Source of the DNA: Acidimicrobiales bacterium
Lineage (GTDB): Bacteria > Actinomycetota > Acidimicrobiia > Acidimicrobiales > VFJN01
Direction of reading: 5' to 3'
DNA: 10,989 nucleotides
Assembly: GCA_016936035.1 (NCBI GenBank)
Contig: JAFGPU010000504.1
Location: forward strand, 1-10,989
Shown: piece by piece, positions 1 to 5,068 of the stretch
How positions within the stretch are numbered: the stretch's first letter is position 1
Layout of the letters: every line of letters begins with the position of its first letter
Position numbers and translations under genes: made by a program
Notes under the pieces: generated by a model
The model's database searches: none
What the model was told of the DNA's origin: nothing
What the model saw: the letters and a program-made list of their open reading frames with translations, nothing else

Positions 1-2
1 AC

Positions 3-254
3 GAGCACCCGCAGGGCACCACCATCCTGGTGCTCGGCATCCTGAGCCTGGTGGTGTGCAGCCTGCTCGGCCCGGTCGCGTGGGTGATGGGCAACAACGC
101 CCTCGCCGAGATCGACCGCAACCCGACCGCGTACACCAACCGCAGCTCGGTGCAGGCCGGCCGCATCTGCGGCATCGTGTCGTCGTGCCTGATGATCCTG
201 GGCGTGGTCATCTTCGTTATCGCGATGATCGCCGCGGCCTCGGCCTCGACCTGA
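3..254 (+). CDS. DUF4190-type small membrane protein, 3' end only
   Basis: This is the C-terminal part of a short membrane protein; the frame is open to the left edge, so the true start lies outside the window. Two hydrophobic helices are visible, one around the internal Val at base 30 (ILSLVVCSLLGPVAWVMG) and one at the C-terminus (IVSSCLMILGVVIFVIAMIAA). They are joined by a polar linker with the NALAEIDRNP and NRSSVQAGRICGI segments. This helix-linker-helix layout, with a G-N-x-A-L-x-E-I-D stretch after helix 1 and a G-R-I-x-G-I entry to helix 2, is what I know of the DUF4190 family. DUF4190 proteins often carry a proline/glycine-rich cytosolic N-terminus, which would be upstream. No biochemical function is established. 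The stop at 252-254 is followed 50 bases later by the peptidase gene. Confidence 0.65.
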   Translation, partial: EHPQGTTILVLGILSLVVCSLLGPVAWVMGNNALAEIDRNPTAYTNRSSVQAGRICGIVSSCLMILGVVIFVIAMIAAASAST

Positions 255-291
255 GTCGCACCGGTGGCCCGGGTCCCGTCACACCAGGTGG

Positions 292-297
292 TTGAAT
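292..297 (+). promoter_or_regulatory. candidate -10 hexamer of the M20 peptidase gene (leaderless)
   Basis: TTGAAT ends exactly 7 nt before the GTG at 305. It matches TATAAT at four of six positions but lacks the usual A at position 2. There is no good Shine-Dalgarno before the GTG (only AGGG, too close). I call it mainly because the same geometry recurs at five other genes in this window. No -35 element is recognisable. Confidence 0.3.
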
Positions 298-304
298 CAG
301 GGTC

Positions 305-1741
305 GTGACCCTCGACGCCGCCTCCGCCGCCGCGCACATCGACGCCGCCTGGACCGACGACATCGTCCCGGTGCTGCACGACTACATCCGCATCCCGAAC
401 GTGTCGGTGGCCTACGACGCCGACTGGGAGGCGGCAGGCCACATGGCACGGGCGACCGAGCTGCTGCGCGACTGGTGCCGGCGCCACGTCGACGACGGCC
501 TCGCCGGCGCCACCGTCGAGGTGCACGAGCTGCCCGGCCGCACCCCGGTGCTCATCGTCGACGTGCCGGCCGTGGGCCAGGGCTCGGCGGACGACACCGT
601 GCTGCTCTACGGCCACCTCGACAAGCAGCCGCCGTTCACGGGATGGCGTGACGGGCTCGGCCCGTGGGAGCCGGTGGTCGACGGCGACCGGCTGTACGGT
701 CGGGGCAGCGCGGACGACGGCTACTCGACCTTCTCCGCCATCGCCGCCCTCGAGGCGGTGCGCGCCGCCGGCGGCGACCACAGCCGGTGCGTGATCCTCA
801 TCGAGGCCAGCGAGGAGTCGGGCAGCCCCGACCTGCCGGCCCACCTCGAAGCCCTCGGCGACCGGCTGGGCAGCCCGTCGCTCGTCATCGCTCTGGACTC
901 GTGGTGCGGCGACTGGGACCGCCTGTGGATCACGACGTCGCTGCGGGGGCTGATCGACCTCACCGTCGAGGTGGCGGTGCTGACCGAGGGCGTCCACTCG
1001 GGCTCGGCCGGCGGTGTCGTGCCGTCGACGTTCCGCATCCTGCGTTCGCTCCTCAGCCGCATCGAGGACGAGCGCTCGGGCGAGCTGCTGCCCCGCGAGC
1101 TGCACGTCGACATCCCCGATCAGCGGCTCCGGCAGATCACCGCCACCGCGCCCGAGCTCGGTGACTTCGCGGCGCGGTTCCCGTTCGCCGACGACGTGCG
1201 CCCCGAACGGCCCAGCACCGAGCAGATGCTGATCGCCCGCACGTGGCAGCCCGCGCTGGAGGTGGTGGGCATCGGCGGCGCCCCCCGGCCCGGGCGGGCG
1301 GGCAACGTGCTGCGCCCGTCGACGGCGGTGAAGCTGTCGGTGCGGCTGCCGCCGACCGCCGACCCCACCGCCGCCATCGAGGCGATCGAGCGGCGGCTGA
1401 CGACGGATCCCCCGTACGACGCGCGGGTGACCGTGCAGCGCGGGTCGGCCGAGGCCGGGTGGCACGCGCCGCCCGAGGCACCGTGGCTGGCGCGCGCCAT
1501 CGCATCGGCGTCCGGTGCCGCGTTCGGGCAGCCACCACGCTCGCTGGGCGAGGGCGGGACCATTCCGTTCATGGGCATGCTCGGGCGTCGCTTCCCCGAG
1601 GCGCAGTTCGTGATCACCGGCGTGCTGGGCCCCGAGTCGAACGCGCACGGACCCAACGAGTTCCTGCACCTGCCGACGGCCCGCAAGGTGACCGCTGCGG
1701 TGGCCCACATCGTCGACGCGCACGCCCGCCGGCCCCGCTGA
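305..1741 (+). CDS. M20-family metallopeptidase (dipeptidase/carboxypeptidase)
   Basis: A complete 478-residue cytosolic di-zinc peptidase of the M20 family (carnosine dipeptidase/CNDP-like branch), expected to cleave dipeptides or other small N-acyl peptide bonds. The metal and catalytic residues are all in place: GHLD gives His104 and Asp106, GSADDG gives the bridging Asp137, EASEESGS gives catalytic Glu170 and metal-binding Glu171, ALDSW gives Asp198, and NAHGPNEF near the C-terminus gives His448. HSGSAGG (His231) lies in the dimerisation/lid domain inserted at about residues 215-340. GEGGTIPFM (415-423) is a typical substrate-loop segment. No signal peptide is present. The GTG start is chosen because the N-terminus (helix followed by YIRIPNVS) is the normal family start and a -10-like hexamer lies just upstream. 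The gene stands alone and is followed by a hairpin. The exact substrate cannot be read from sequence. Confidence 0.92.
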   Translation: MTLDAASAAAHIDAAWTDDIVPVLHDYIRIPNVSVAYDADWEAAGHMARATELLRDWCRRHVDDGLAGATVEVHELPGRTPVLIVDVPAVGQGSADDTVLLYGHLDKQPPFTGWRDGLGPWEPVVDGDRLYGRGSADDGYSTFSAIAALEAVRAAGGDHSRCVILIEASEESGSPDLPAHLEALGDRLGSPSLVIALDSWCGDWDRLWITTSLRGLIDLTVEVAVLTEGVHSGSAGGVVPSTFRILRSLLSRIEDERSGELLPRELHVDIPDQRLRQITATAPELGDFAARFPFADDVRPERPSTEQMLIARTWQPALEVVGIGGAPRPGRAGNVLRPSTAVKLSVRLPPTADPTAAIEAIERRLTTDPPYDARVTVQRGSAEAGWHAPPEAPWLARAIASASGAAFGQPPRSLGEGGTIPFMGMLGRRFPEAQFVITGVLGPESNAHGPNEFLHLPTARKVTAAVAHIVDAHARRPR

Positions 1742-1761
1742 GCGCCCGCAGGTCGACCGCT

Positions 1762-1785
1762 CGGGCGTGCCCACCGGGCAGCCCG
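1762..1785 (+). terminator. GC-rich hairpin after the peptidase gene
   Basis: Starting 20 nt after the stop, CGGGC (1762-1766) pairs with GCCCG (1781-1785) and TGCCC (1768-1772) pairs with GGGCA (1776-1780). G1767 is bulged and the loop is ACC. This gives ten base pairs, mostly G-C. No T-tract follows, which is common for actinobacterial terminators but leaves the call uncertain. Confidence 0.45.
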
Positions 1786-1817
1786 TGCGCCCGTCTCGTC
1801 GCCACCCGGACGCGGAA

Positions 1818-1863
1818 GGCCCCGAGCGACAGACCGGAGTTAGCCGGTCCGCTGCTCGGGGCC
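1818..1863. repeat. 46-nt long inverted repeat (near-complete 20-bp hairpin)
   Basis: The left arm 1818-1837 and right arm 1844-1863 flank the six-base loop AGTTAG. The outer ten bases (GGCCCCGAGC / GCTCGGGGCC) and inner six (GACCGG / CCGGTC) pair perfectly. Of the four bases between, one is Watson-Crick, one G-T and two A-C, so 18 of 20 positions can pair. It lies 76 nt after the peptidase stop in non-coding DNA. It could be a second terminator, a structured RNA element or a dispersed extragenic repeat. No T-tract follows on the plus strand. It does not carry integron attC core sites. Confidence 0.6.
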
Positions 1864-2048
1864 AACCTGCAGGGCTGACGCCGTGATACCGCCGTCGGCG
1901 GCGCCCGCCGACCGCGGTGTCGACCGCTCTGGAGGCGCACCCCCCGTCGAACGGCCCGGAGCTCTGTCAACGGGTATGACCCCGCCTCAGACACTCCGTC
2001 GGCAATCTGCCTCTCCCCCAGACCGCCGTTTTCCTTTGACGCACACTC

Positions 2049-2062
2049 GGGGCCTAGGCCCC
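2049..2062. repeat. 14-bp perfect palindrome
   Basis: GGGGCCTAGGCCCC is self-complementary over all 14 bases. It contains the rare CTAG tetranucleotide at its centre. It is too compact to be a good terminator hairpin (five pairs plus a CTAG loop) and has no T-tract. A dimeric protein site is possible. Confidence 0.5.
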
Positions 2063-2132
2063 TCGTTGGCTTCGGCCGTGGTGGATGTGACGATCTTGCG
2101 ACCGACGAAACCGCAGGTCAAGGGCTATTTCG

Positions 2133-2240
2133 CAATCCCCAGGGCTTTCCCCAGACTTTCCACAGTCATCCCCAAGAAGACCGAAGTTTCACACAGCGTG
2201 ACCACAGGTCACCCACAGGGACACCGCCCCTCACCCACAG
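2133..2240 (+). repeat. array of CCACAG/CCCCAG motifs at about 11-bp steps (DnaA-box-like)
   Basis: Same-orientation motifs begin near 2133 (CAATCCCCAG), 2145 (CTTTCCCCAG), 2156 (CTTTCCACAG), 2166 (TCATCCCCAA), 2187 (TTTCACACAG), 2198 (GTGACCACAG), 2209 (TCACCCACAG) and 2231 (TCACCCACAG, an exact second copy). Successive starts are 12, 11, 10, 21, 11, 11 and 22 bases apart, that is, multiples of about one helical turn. The motifs resemble the DnaA box TTATCCACA; the best, CTTTCCACA, matches at seven of nine positions. Origin-like or regulator-binding roles are both possible. No dnaA, dnaN or parAB gene is in view. Confidence 0.5.
2198..2212. promoter_or_regulatory. inverted repeat GTGACC-ACA-GGTCAC, operator candidate
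   Basis: A perfect 6-bp inverted repeat with a 3-base spacer lies about 65 bases upstream of the likely -10 of the cation transporter gene. Its form fits a dimeric transcription factor. It is superimposed on the CCACAG array, so it may be part of that structure instead of an independent site. Confidence 0.4.
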
Positions 2241-2275
2241 TGATCGCGCTGCCGAACCCACGCCCAGGGACGCAG

Positions 2276-2281
2276 TAGCGT
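2276..2281 (+). promoter_or_regulatory. -10 hexamer of the CDF transporter gene (leaderless)
   Basis: TAGCGT fits TANNNT and ends 8 nt before the ATG at 2290. No Shine-Dalgarno precedes that ATG, so transcription probably starts at or next to the start codon. No clear -35 is seen. Confidence 0.45.
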
Positions 2282-2289
2282 GGACGCCC

Positions 2290-3369
2290 ATGGCCGGTGG
2301 TGGACACGGAACCAGGGCAGTCGTGGCGGCTCTGCTGGCGAACGCGGGCATCGCCGTCGCCAAGTTCGTGGGCTTCCTGCTCACGGGGTCGGGGTCGATG
2401 CTGGCAGAGAGCGTCCACTCGGTCGCCGACTCCGGCAACCAGGGCCTGCTGCTGCTCGGGGGCAAGAAGGCTCGCAAGGCGCCGTCCGCGGAGCACCCGT
2501 TCGGCTACGGGCGCGAGCGCTACTTCTGGGCGTTCGTCGTGGCGATCATCCTGTTCAGCGTGGGCGGCATGTTCGCCATCTACGAGGGCATCGAGAAGCT
2601 GCGCCACCCCCACGAGCTCGAGTCGGTGGGCATCGCCATCGGCATCCTCGTCTTCGGCCTCGTCCTCGAGGGCTTCTCGCTGCGCACCGCGATCGTCGAG
2701 TCCGACAAGATCAAAGACCCCCAGACCAGCTGGTGGTCGTTCATCCGCCGGTCCAAGAACGCCGAGCTGCCGGTGGTGCTGCTCGAGGACCTGGCAGCCG
2801 AGATCGGCCTGGCGCTGGCGCTCGTCGCCGTGACCGTCGCCGACATCACGGGCGAGCCCCGCTGGGATGCCATGGGCACGCTCGTCATCGGCGCCCTGCT
2901 CATCGTCATCGCCGTCATCCTGGCCATCGAGATGAAGGGCCTCCTCATCGGCGAGGCCGCCTCGAGGGCCGACCAGGAGAAGATCGTCGCCGCCATCGAG
3001 GTCGAGCCCTGCGTCACGCGCCTCATCCACATGCGCACCCAGCACATCGGTCCCGACGAGCTCCTCGTCGGGGCGAAGATCGAGCTCGTCCCCGACCTCT
3101 CGGTGGTCGAGGCATCCGAGGCCGTCAACCGCATCGAAGCCAGCGTGCGGCGCTCGGTGCCCAGTGCCCGCATGCTCTACTTCGAGCCCGACGTCTTCCG
3201 CACCCAGGTCCCCAGCGACGGGTCTGCGCCCGCCCACCTCGCAGGATCGGCCGGGGCGCACGACGAGCCGGGCGCCGGGGGTCAGCCCGACGGTTCGAGC
3301 GCCGAGGCCGGGGACGGGGAACCGGTGCCCACACCCGGAACCGGCGCGCCGTCGGGCGAGACGAGCTGA
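2290..3369 (+). CDS. CDF-family cation efflux transporter
   Basis: A 359-residue inner-membrane transporter of the cation diffusion facilitator family, expected to export a divalent metal in exchange for protons. Six hydrophobic segments are visible at about residues 10-34, 36-58, 78-98, 112-132, 160-183 and 195-217, followed by a cytosolic domain (about 220-300). ESVHSVADSGNQ in helix 2 supplies the family's H-x3-D site (His43, Asp47). The partner site in helix 5 reads LLEDLAAEIG, so Asp167-x3-Glu171 stands where many zinc transporters have H/D-x3-D. HPFGYGRERYFWAF (69-82) is typical of the SLC30A9-like subgroup. The last 50 residues are a low-complexity Gly/Ala/Pro/Glu tail. The ATG is chosen for its position relative to the -10 and because helix 1 follows at once. 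The stop is one base before the regulator's start, so the two are probably co-translated. The metal is unknown. Confidence 0.85.
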   Translation: MAGGGHGTRAVVAALLANAGIAVAKFVGFLLTGSGSMLAESVHSVADSGNQGLLLLGGKKARKAPSAEHPFGYGRERYFWAFVVAIILFSVGGMFAIYEGIEKLRHPHELESVGIAIGILVFGLVLEGFSLRTAIVESDKIKDPQTSWWSFIRRSKNAELPVVLLEDLAAEIGLALALVAVTVADITGEPRWDAMGTLVIGALLIVIAVILAIEMKGLLIGEAASRADQEKIVAAIEVEPCVTRLIHMRTQHIGPDELLVGAKIELVPDLSVVEASEAVNRIEASVRRSVPSARMLYFEPDVFRTQVPSDGSAPAHLAGSAGAHDEPGAGGQPDGSSAEAGDGEPVPTPGTGAPSGETS

Positions 3370-3370
3370 C

Positions 3371-3763
3371 GTGCCCGAGTCGCCGGCCCCCAGCGCCCGC
3401 GAGGTCGGCAGGGCACATCTCGAACGCCTGGGCCGGGTCATCCGCGAGCAGCGCACCGCCGCCGAGATGTCGTTGCGCGACCTCGCGGCGCGCACCAACG
3501 TGTCGAACCCCTACCTGTCGCAGCTCGAGCGCGGGCTGCACGAACCGTCCGTGCGGGTGCTCAAGGCCATCGCCACGGCCCTCAACATGTCGGCCGAGGC
3601 ACTGATGGTGCAGGCGGGGCTGCTCGACGAGCCCACGGGCGACGAACCGGGCTCGTCGGTCGAGGACGCCGTGCGCGCCGACCCGCTGCTCACCGACGAC
3701 CAACGGGCCGCGCTGCTGGGTGTGTACCGCAGCTACGTCCAGGCCAACCGGTCGCCGTCCTGA
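3371..3763 (+). CDS. XRE-family transcriptional regulator (Rv0474-like)
   Basis: A 130-residue DNA-binding protein with one helix-turn-helix of the XRE/Cro type at about residues 18-76. The segment SLRDLAARTNVSNPYLSQLERG (34-55) is the HTH core, followed by PSVRVLKAIATALNMS. The C-terminal part (DPLLTDDQRAALLGVYRSY, about 105-122) looks helical. From memory, this closely resembles Mycobacterium tuberculosis Rv0474, which neighbours hbhA (Rv0475); here too an HbhA-like gene is adjacent, though convergent. The GTG at 3371 is chosen because it comes one base after the transporter's stop, leaves a natural-length protein and excludes an overlap of some 200 bases. Translation is therefore likely coupled to the transporter. 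No ligand domain is seen. Its targets are unknown; the HbhA-like gene, the transporter and itself are the obvious candidates. Confidence 0.85.
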   Translation: MPESPAPSAREVGRAHLERLGRVIREQRTAAEMSLRDLAARTNVSNPYLSQLERGLHEPSVRVLKAIATALNMSAEALMVQAGLLDEPTGDEPGSSVEDAVRADPLLTDDQRAALLGVYRSYVQANRSPS

Positions 3764-3772
3764 GCCCACGGG

Positions 3773-3819
3773 ACGCGAGACGCCGCCCGGTCGAGGGGGA
3801 ACCGGGCGGCGTGTCGCGT
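3773..3819. terminator. bidirectional terminator hairpin between convergent genes
   Basis: ACGCCGCCCGGT (3780-3791) pairs perfectly with ACCGGGCGGCGT (3801-3812) around a nine-base loop. After one G-G mismatch, six more pairs (3773-3778 with 3814-3819) extend it to 18 bp. It sits in the 72-base gap between the stops of the XRE gene and the oppositely oriented HbhA-like gene, so it can serve both. There is no T-tract in either direction. Confidence 0.75.
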
Positions 3820-3835
3820 GGCGGGGCGAGGTCGT

Positions 3836-4171
3836 TCAGGCGGCCTTGGTGGACCGGGCGGCCTTGGCGGCCTTGGCGCTGGACGTGGCCGGCGTGGCCT
3901 TGGCGGTGGGCGCGCCCACCAGTGGGGCGACCGTGGCGGCGACGGCCTTGACCAGTTCGTACTGGGCGGCCAGGAGCGCGGTCAGGAACTCGTACTGCGA
4001 GTCGATGACCTCGCCGGGCTTGGGCAGGCCGTCGGGGTAGCTGACCTTGGGCAGGCGCTCGCCCGCGAGGTCGACACCCTTCTGGACGTAGCCGACGACC
4101 GGCTGCTGCAGGTCGCGGACCGCGTCGACGACCTTGGCCTCGGCGTCGGTGACTGTGGTGAGGATGGTCAT
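3836..4171 (-). CDS. small HbhA-like protein with lysine/alanine C-terminal tail
   Basis: A 111-residue protein with no signal peptide and no membrane segment. Residues 8-40 and about 55-85 are predicted by eye to be amphipathic helices (VTDAEAKVVDAVRDLQQPVV; SQYEFLTALLAAQYELVKAV). They are joined by a proline-rich turn (LPKVSYPDGLPKPGE). From about residue 87 the protein ends in an Ala/Lys/Thr tail with Lys91, Lys100, Lys103, Arg106 and Lys109. This architecture recalls mycobacterial heparin-binding haemagglutinin HbhA, whose Lys/Ala/Pro tail binds sulfated glycans, but the protein is only about half as long and its tail much weaker. The adjacent Rv0474-like regulator supports the link. A phasin-like or nucleoid-associated role is an alternative. 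The ATG at 4171 is preferred over an upstream ATG at 4222 because a -10-like TAAACT ends 7 nt before it. Confidence 0.6.
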   Translation of the reverse strand: MTILTTVTDAEAKVVDAVRDLQQPVVGYVQKGVDLAGERLPKVSYPDGLPKPGEVIDSQYEFLTALLAAQYELVKAVAATVAPLVGAPTAKATPATSSAKAAKAARSTKAA

Positions 4172-4178
4172 GGCGCTA

Positions 4179-4184
4179 AGTTTA
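4179..4184 (-). promoter_or_regulatory. -10 hexamer of the HbhA-like gene (leaderless)
   Basis: On the minus strand TAAACT (TANNNT) is followed by exactly 7 nt and then the ATG at 4171. There is no Shine-Dalgarno at the usual distance, so the mRNA probably begins at the start codon. This site also decides the start choice. Confidence 0.45.
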
Positions 4185-4269
4185 CCTAGCACCCGCTTGG
4201 TACACCACGTGACTTCCGACATACCCGATAAATCTGACCTGTGAAGTCGCCTTTCGGGCGCCTTCTCAC

Positions 4270-4275
4270 TAGGCT
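4270..4275 (+). promoter_or_regulatory. candidate -10 of the peroxiredoxin gene
   Basis: TAGGCT fits TANNNT and would place the transcription start near 4282, giving a leader of about 54 nt that contains the Shine-Dalgarno. A small hairpin (4243-4251 with 4257-4265, one mismatch) lies just upstream. No clear -35 is seen. Confidence 0.3.
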
Positions 4276-4322
4276 CCGCCGTGGGGCGCTCACCTGCTGA
4301 CCCGAACCGACCCGAGCGCTCC

Positions 4323-4327
4323 GGAGG
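4323..4327 (+). promoter_or_regulatory. ribosome binding site of the peroxiredoxin gene
   Basis: GGAGG ends 8 nt before the ATG at 4336. It fixes that start over the out-of-frame ATG at 4331. It is one of only two strong Shine-Dalgarno sequences seen in the window. Confidence 0.75.
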
Positions 4328-4335
4328 CACATGAC

Positions 4336-4968
4336 ATGGCAATCCGACTGGGTGACGTCGCTCCCGACTTCAGCGCCGACACCACCGAGGGCCCGATCGA
4401 CTTCTACGACTGGAAGGGCGACAGCTGGGCCGTGCTCTTCTCGCACCCCAAGGACTTCACCCCGGTGTGCACCACCGAGCTCGGACGCGTCGCGGCGCTC
4501 AAGCCCGAGTTCGACAAGCGGGGCGTGAAGGTCATCGGCCTCTCGGTCGACGGGGTGTCCGACCACGAGGGCTGGAGCCAGGACATCGAGGACGTCACCG
4601 GCTCGGCACTGAACTTCCCCCTCATCGGCGACCCGGACAAGAAGGTCGCCGACCTCTACGACATGATCCACCCTGCGGCCAGCGACACCGCCACCGTGCG
4701 CTCGGTGTTCGTCATCGGTCCCGACAACACGATCAAGCTCTCGCTCACGTACCCGGCCTCGACGGGTCGCAACTTCGACGAGATCCTGCGGGTCGTCGAC
4801 TCGCTGCAGCTCACCGCCGAGCACAAGGTGGCGACGCCGGTCGACTGGCAGCAGGGCGACGACGTCATCATCGTGCCCGCCCTGTCCGACGACGAGGCCA
4901 AGGAGCGGTTCCCCCAGGGGTGGGAGGCGAAGAAGCCCTACCTGCGGGTCACCAAGCAGCCGAGCTGA
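4336..4968 (+). CDS. 1-Cys peroxiredoxin (Prx6-type)
   Basis: A complete 210-residue cytosolic thiol peroxidase that reduces hydrogen peroxide and organic hydroperoxides. The active-site segment HPKDFTPVCTTELG (37-50) contains the P-x3-T-x2-C motif: Pro38, Thr42 and peroxidatic Cys45. The partner Arg is Arg122 in TVRSVFVIGPD. Cys45 is the only cysteine in the protein, so there is no resolving cysteine and an external thiol must recycle it. This, together with the length and the long C-terminal arm (HKVATPVDW, GWEAKKPYLR, about 163-205), marks the Prx6 subfamily and not AhpC. The N-terminus IRLGDVAPDFSADT is standard. The gene has its own promoter region and a strong hairpin after its stop, so it is probably monocistronic. 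No OxyR-type site could be recognised upstream. Confidence 0.93.
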   Translation: MAIRLGDVAPDFSADTTEGPIDFYDWKGDSWAVLFSHPKDFTPVCTTELGRVAALKPEFDKRGVKVIGLSVDGVSDHEGWSQDIEDVTGSALNFPLIGDPDKKVADLYDMIHPAASDTATVRSVFVIGPDNTIKLSLTYPASTGRNFDEILRVVDSLQLTAEHKVATPVDWQQGDDVIIVPALSDDEAKERFPQGWEAKKPYLRVTKQPS

Positions 4969-4998
4969 CCCCGGCGGTCACCGCCTGCGTCCGGCGCC

Positions 4999-5038
4999 AC
5001 GCCCGCCGCCACCGCGTCCCGACCGGTGCGGCGGGCGT
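4999..5038 (+). terminator. hairpin terminator after the peroxiredoxin gene
   Basis: ACGCCCGCCGC (4999-5009) plus ACC (5011-5013) pair with GGT (5025-5027) plus GCGGCGGGCGT (5028-5038). C5010 is bulged and the loop is 11 nt. This gives fourteen pairs, starting about 30 nt after the stop and ending before the ABC promoter. It has no T-tract. Confidence 0.6.
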
Positions 5039-5056
5039 CGCCGCGCCGCAGCCCGT

Positions 5057-5062
5057 TATCTT
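5057..5062 (+). promoter_or_regulatory. -10 hexamer of the ABC exporter operon (leaderless)
   Basis: TATCTT (TANNNT) lies in the only AT-containing spot between the terminator and the ATPase gene and ends 6 nt before the GTG at 5069. No Shine-Dalgarno is present. It supports the GTG at 5069 over the in-frame GTG at 5102. Confidence 0.45.
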
Positions 5063-5068
5063 GCGTGC

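Larger units (their letters stand above)
1742..2289. other. 548-base gene-free region with hairpins, palindromes and a motif array
   Basis: I see no credible gene here on either strand. The left half (1742-1880) is GC-rich and holds two hairpins. The middle (1880-2040) shows nothing I can name. The right part (about 2080-2250) is visibly poorer in GC than the rest of the window and carries repeated CCACAG/CCCCAG motifs at roughly helical spacing, ending next to the transporter promoter. A region this long is unusual in an otherwise tightly packed window. Confidence 0.7.

Noticed and set aside
1818..1863. Integron attC site
   Set aside because: The GTTAG in the loop prompted the idea, but the required RYYYAAC and GTTRRRY core sites are not present at the arm ends.
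1883..2278. Possible 131-codon gene in the intergenic region
   Set aside because: It has no ribosome site, no recognisable motif and irregular composition, and its second half runs through the motif array and palindromes. It is more likely non-coding.
1742..2289. tRNA or other standard RNA gene in the long gap
   Set aside because: A GTTCGA-like stretch on the minus strand near 1947-1952 lacks a matching T-arm stem and acceptor arms. No other RNA gene signature was found.
2209..3498. Minus-strand open frame of about 430 codons opposite the CDF transporter
   Set aside because: It is a composition-driven shadow; the transporter has clear family motifs, and the antisense translation has none.
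4172..4342. N-terminal extension of the HbhA-like gene to upstream starts
   Set aside because: The extension would overlap the peroxiredoxin leader and start. Its sequence looks non-coding, and the -10 candidate at 4179-4184 favours the ATG at 4171.
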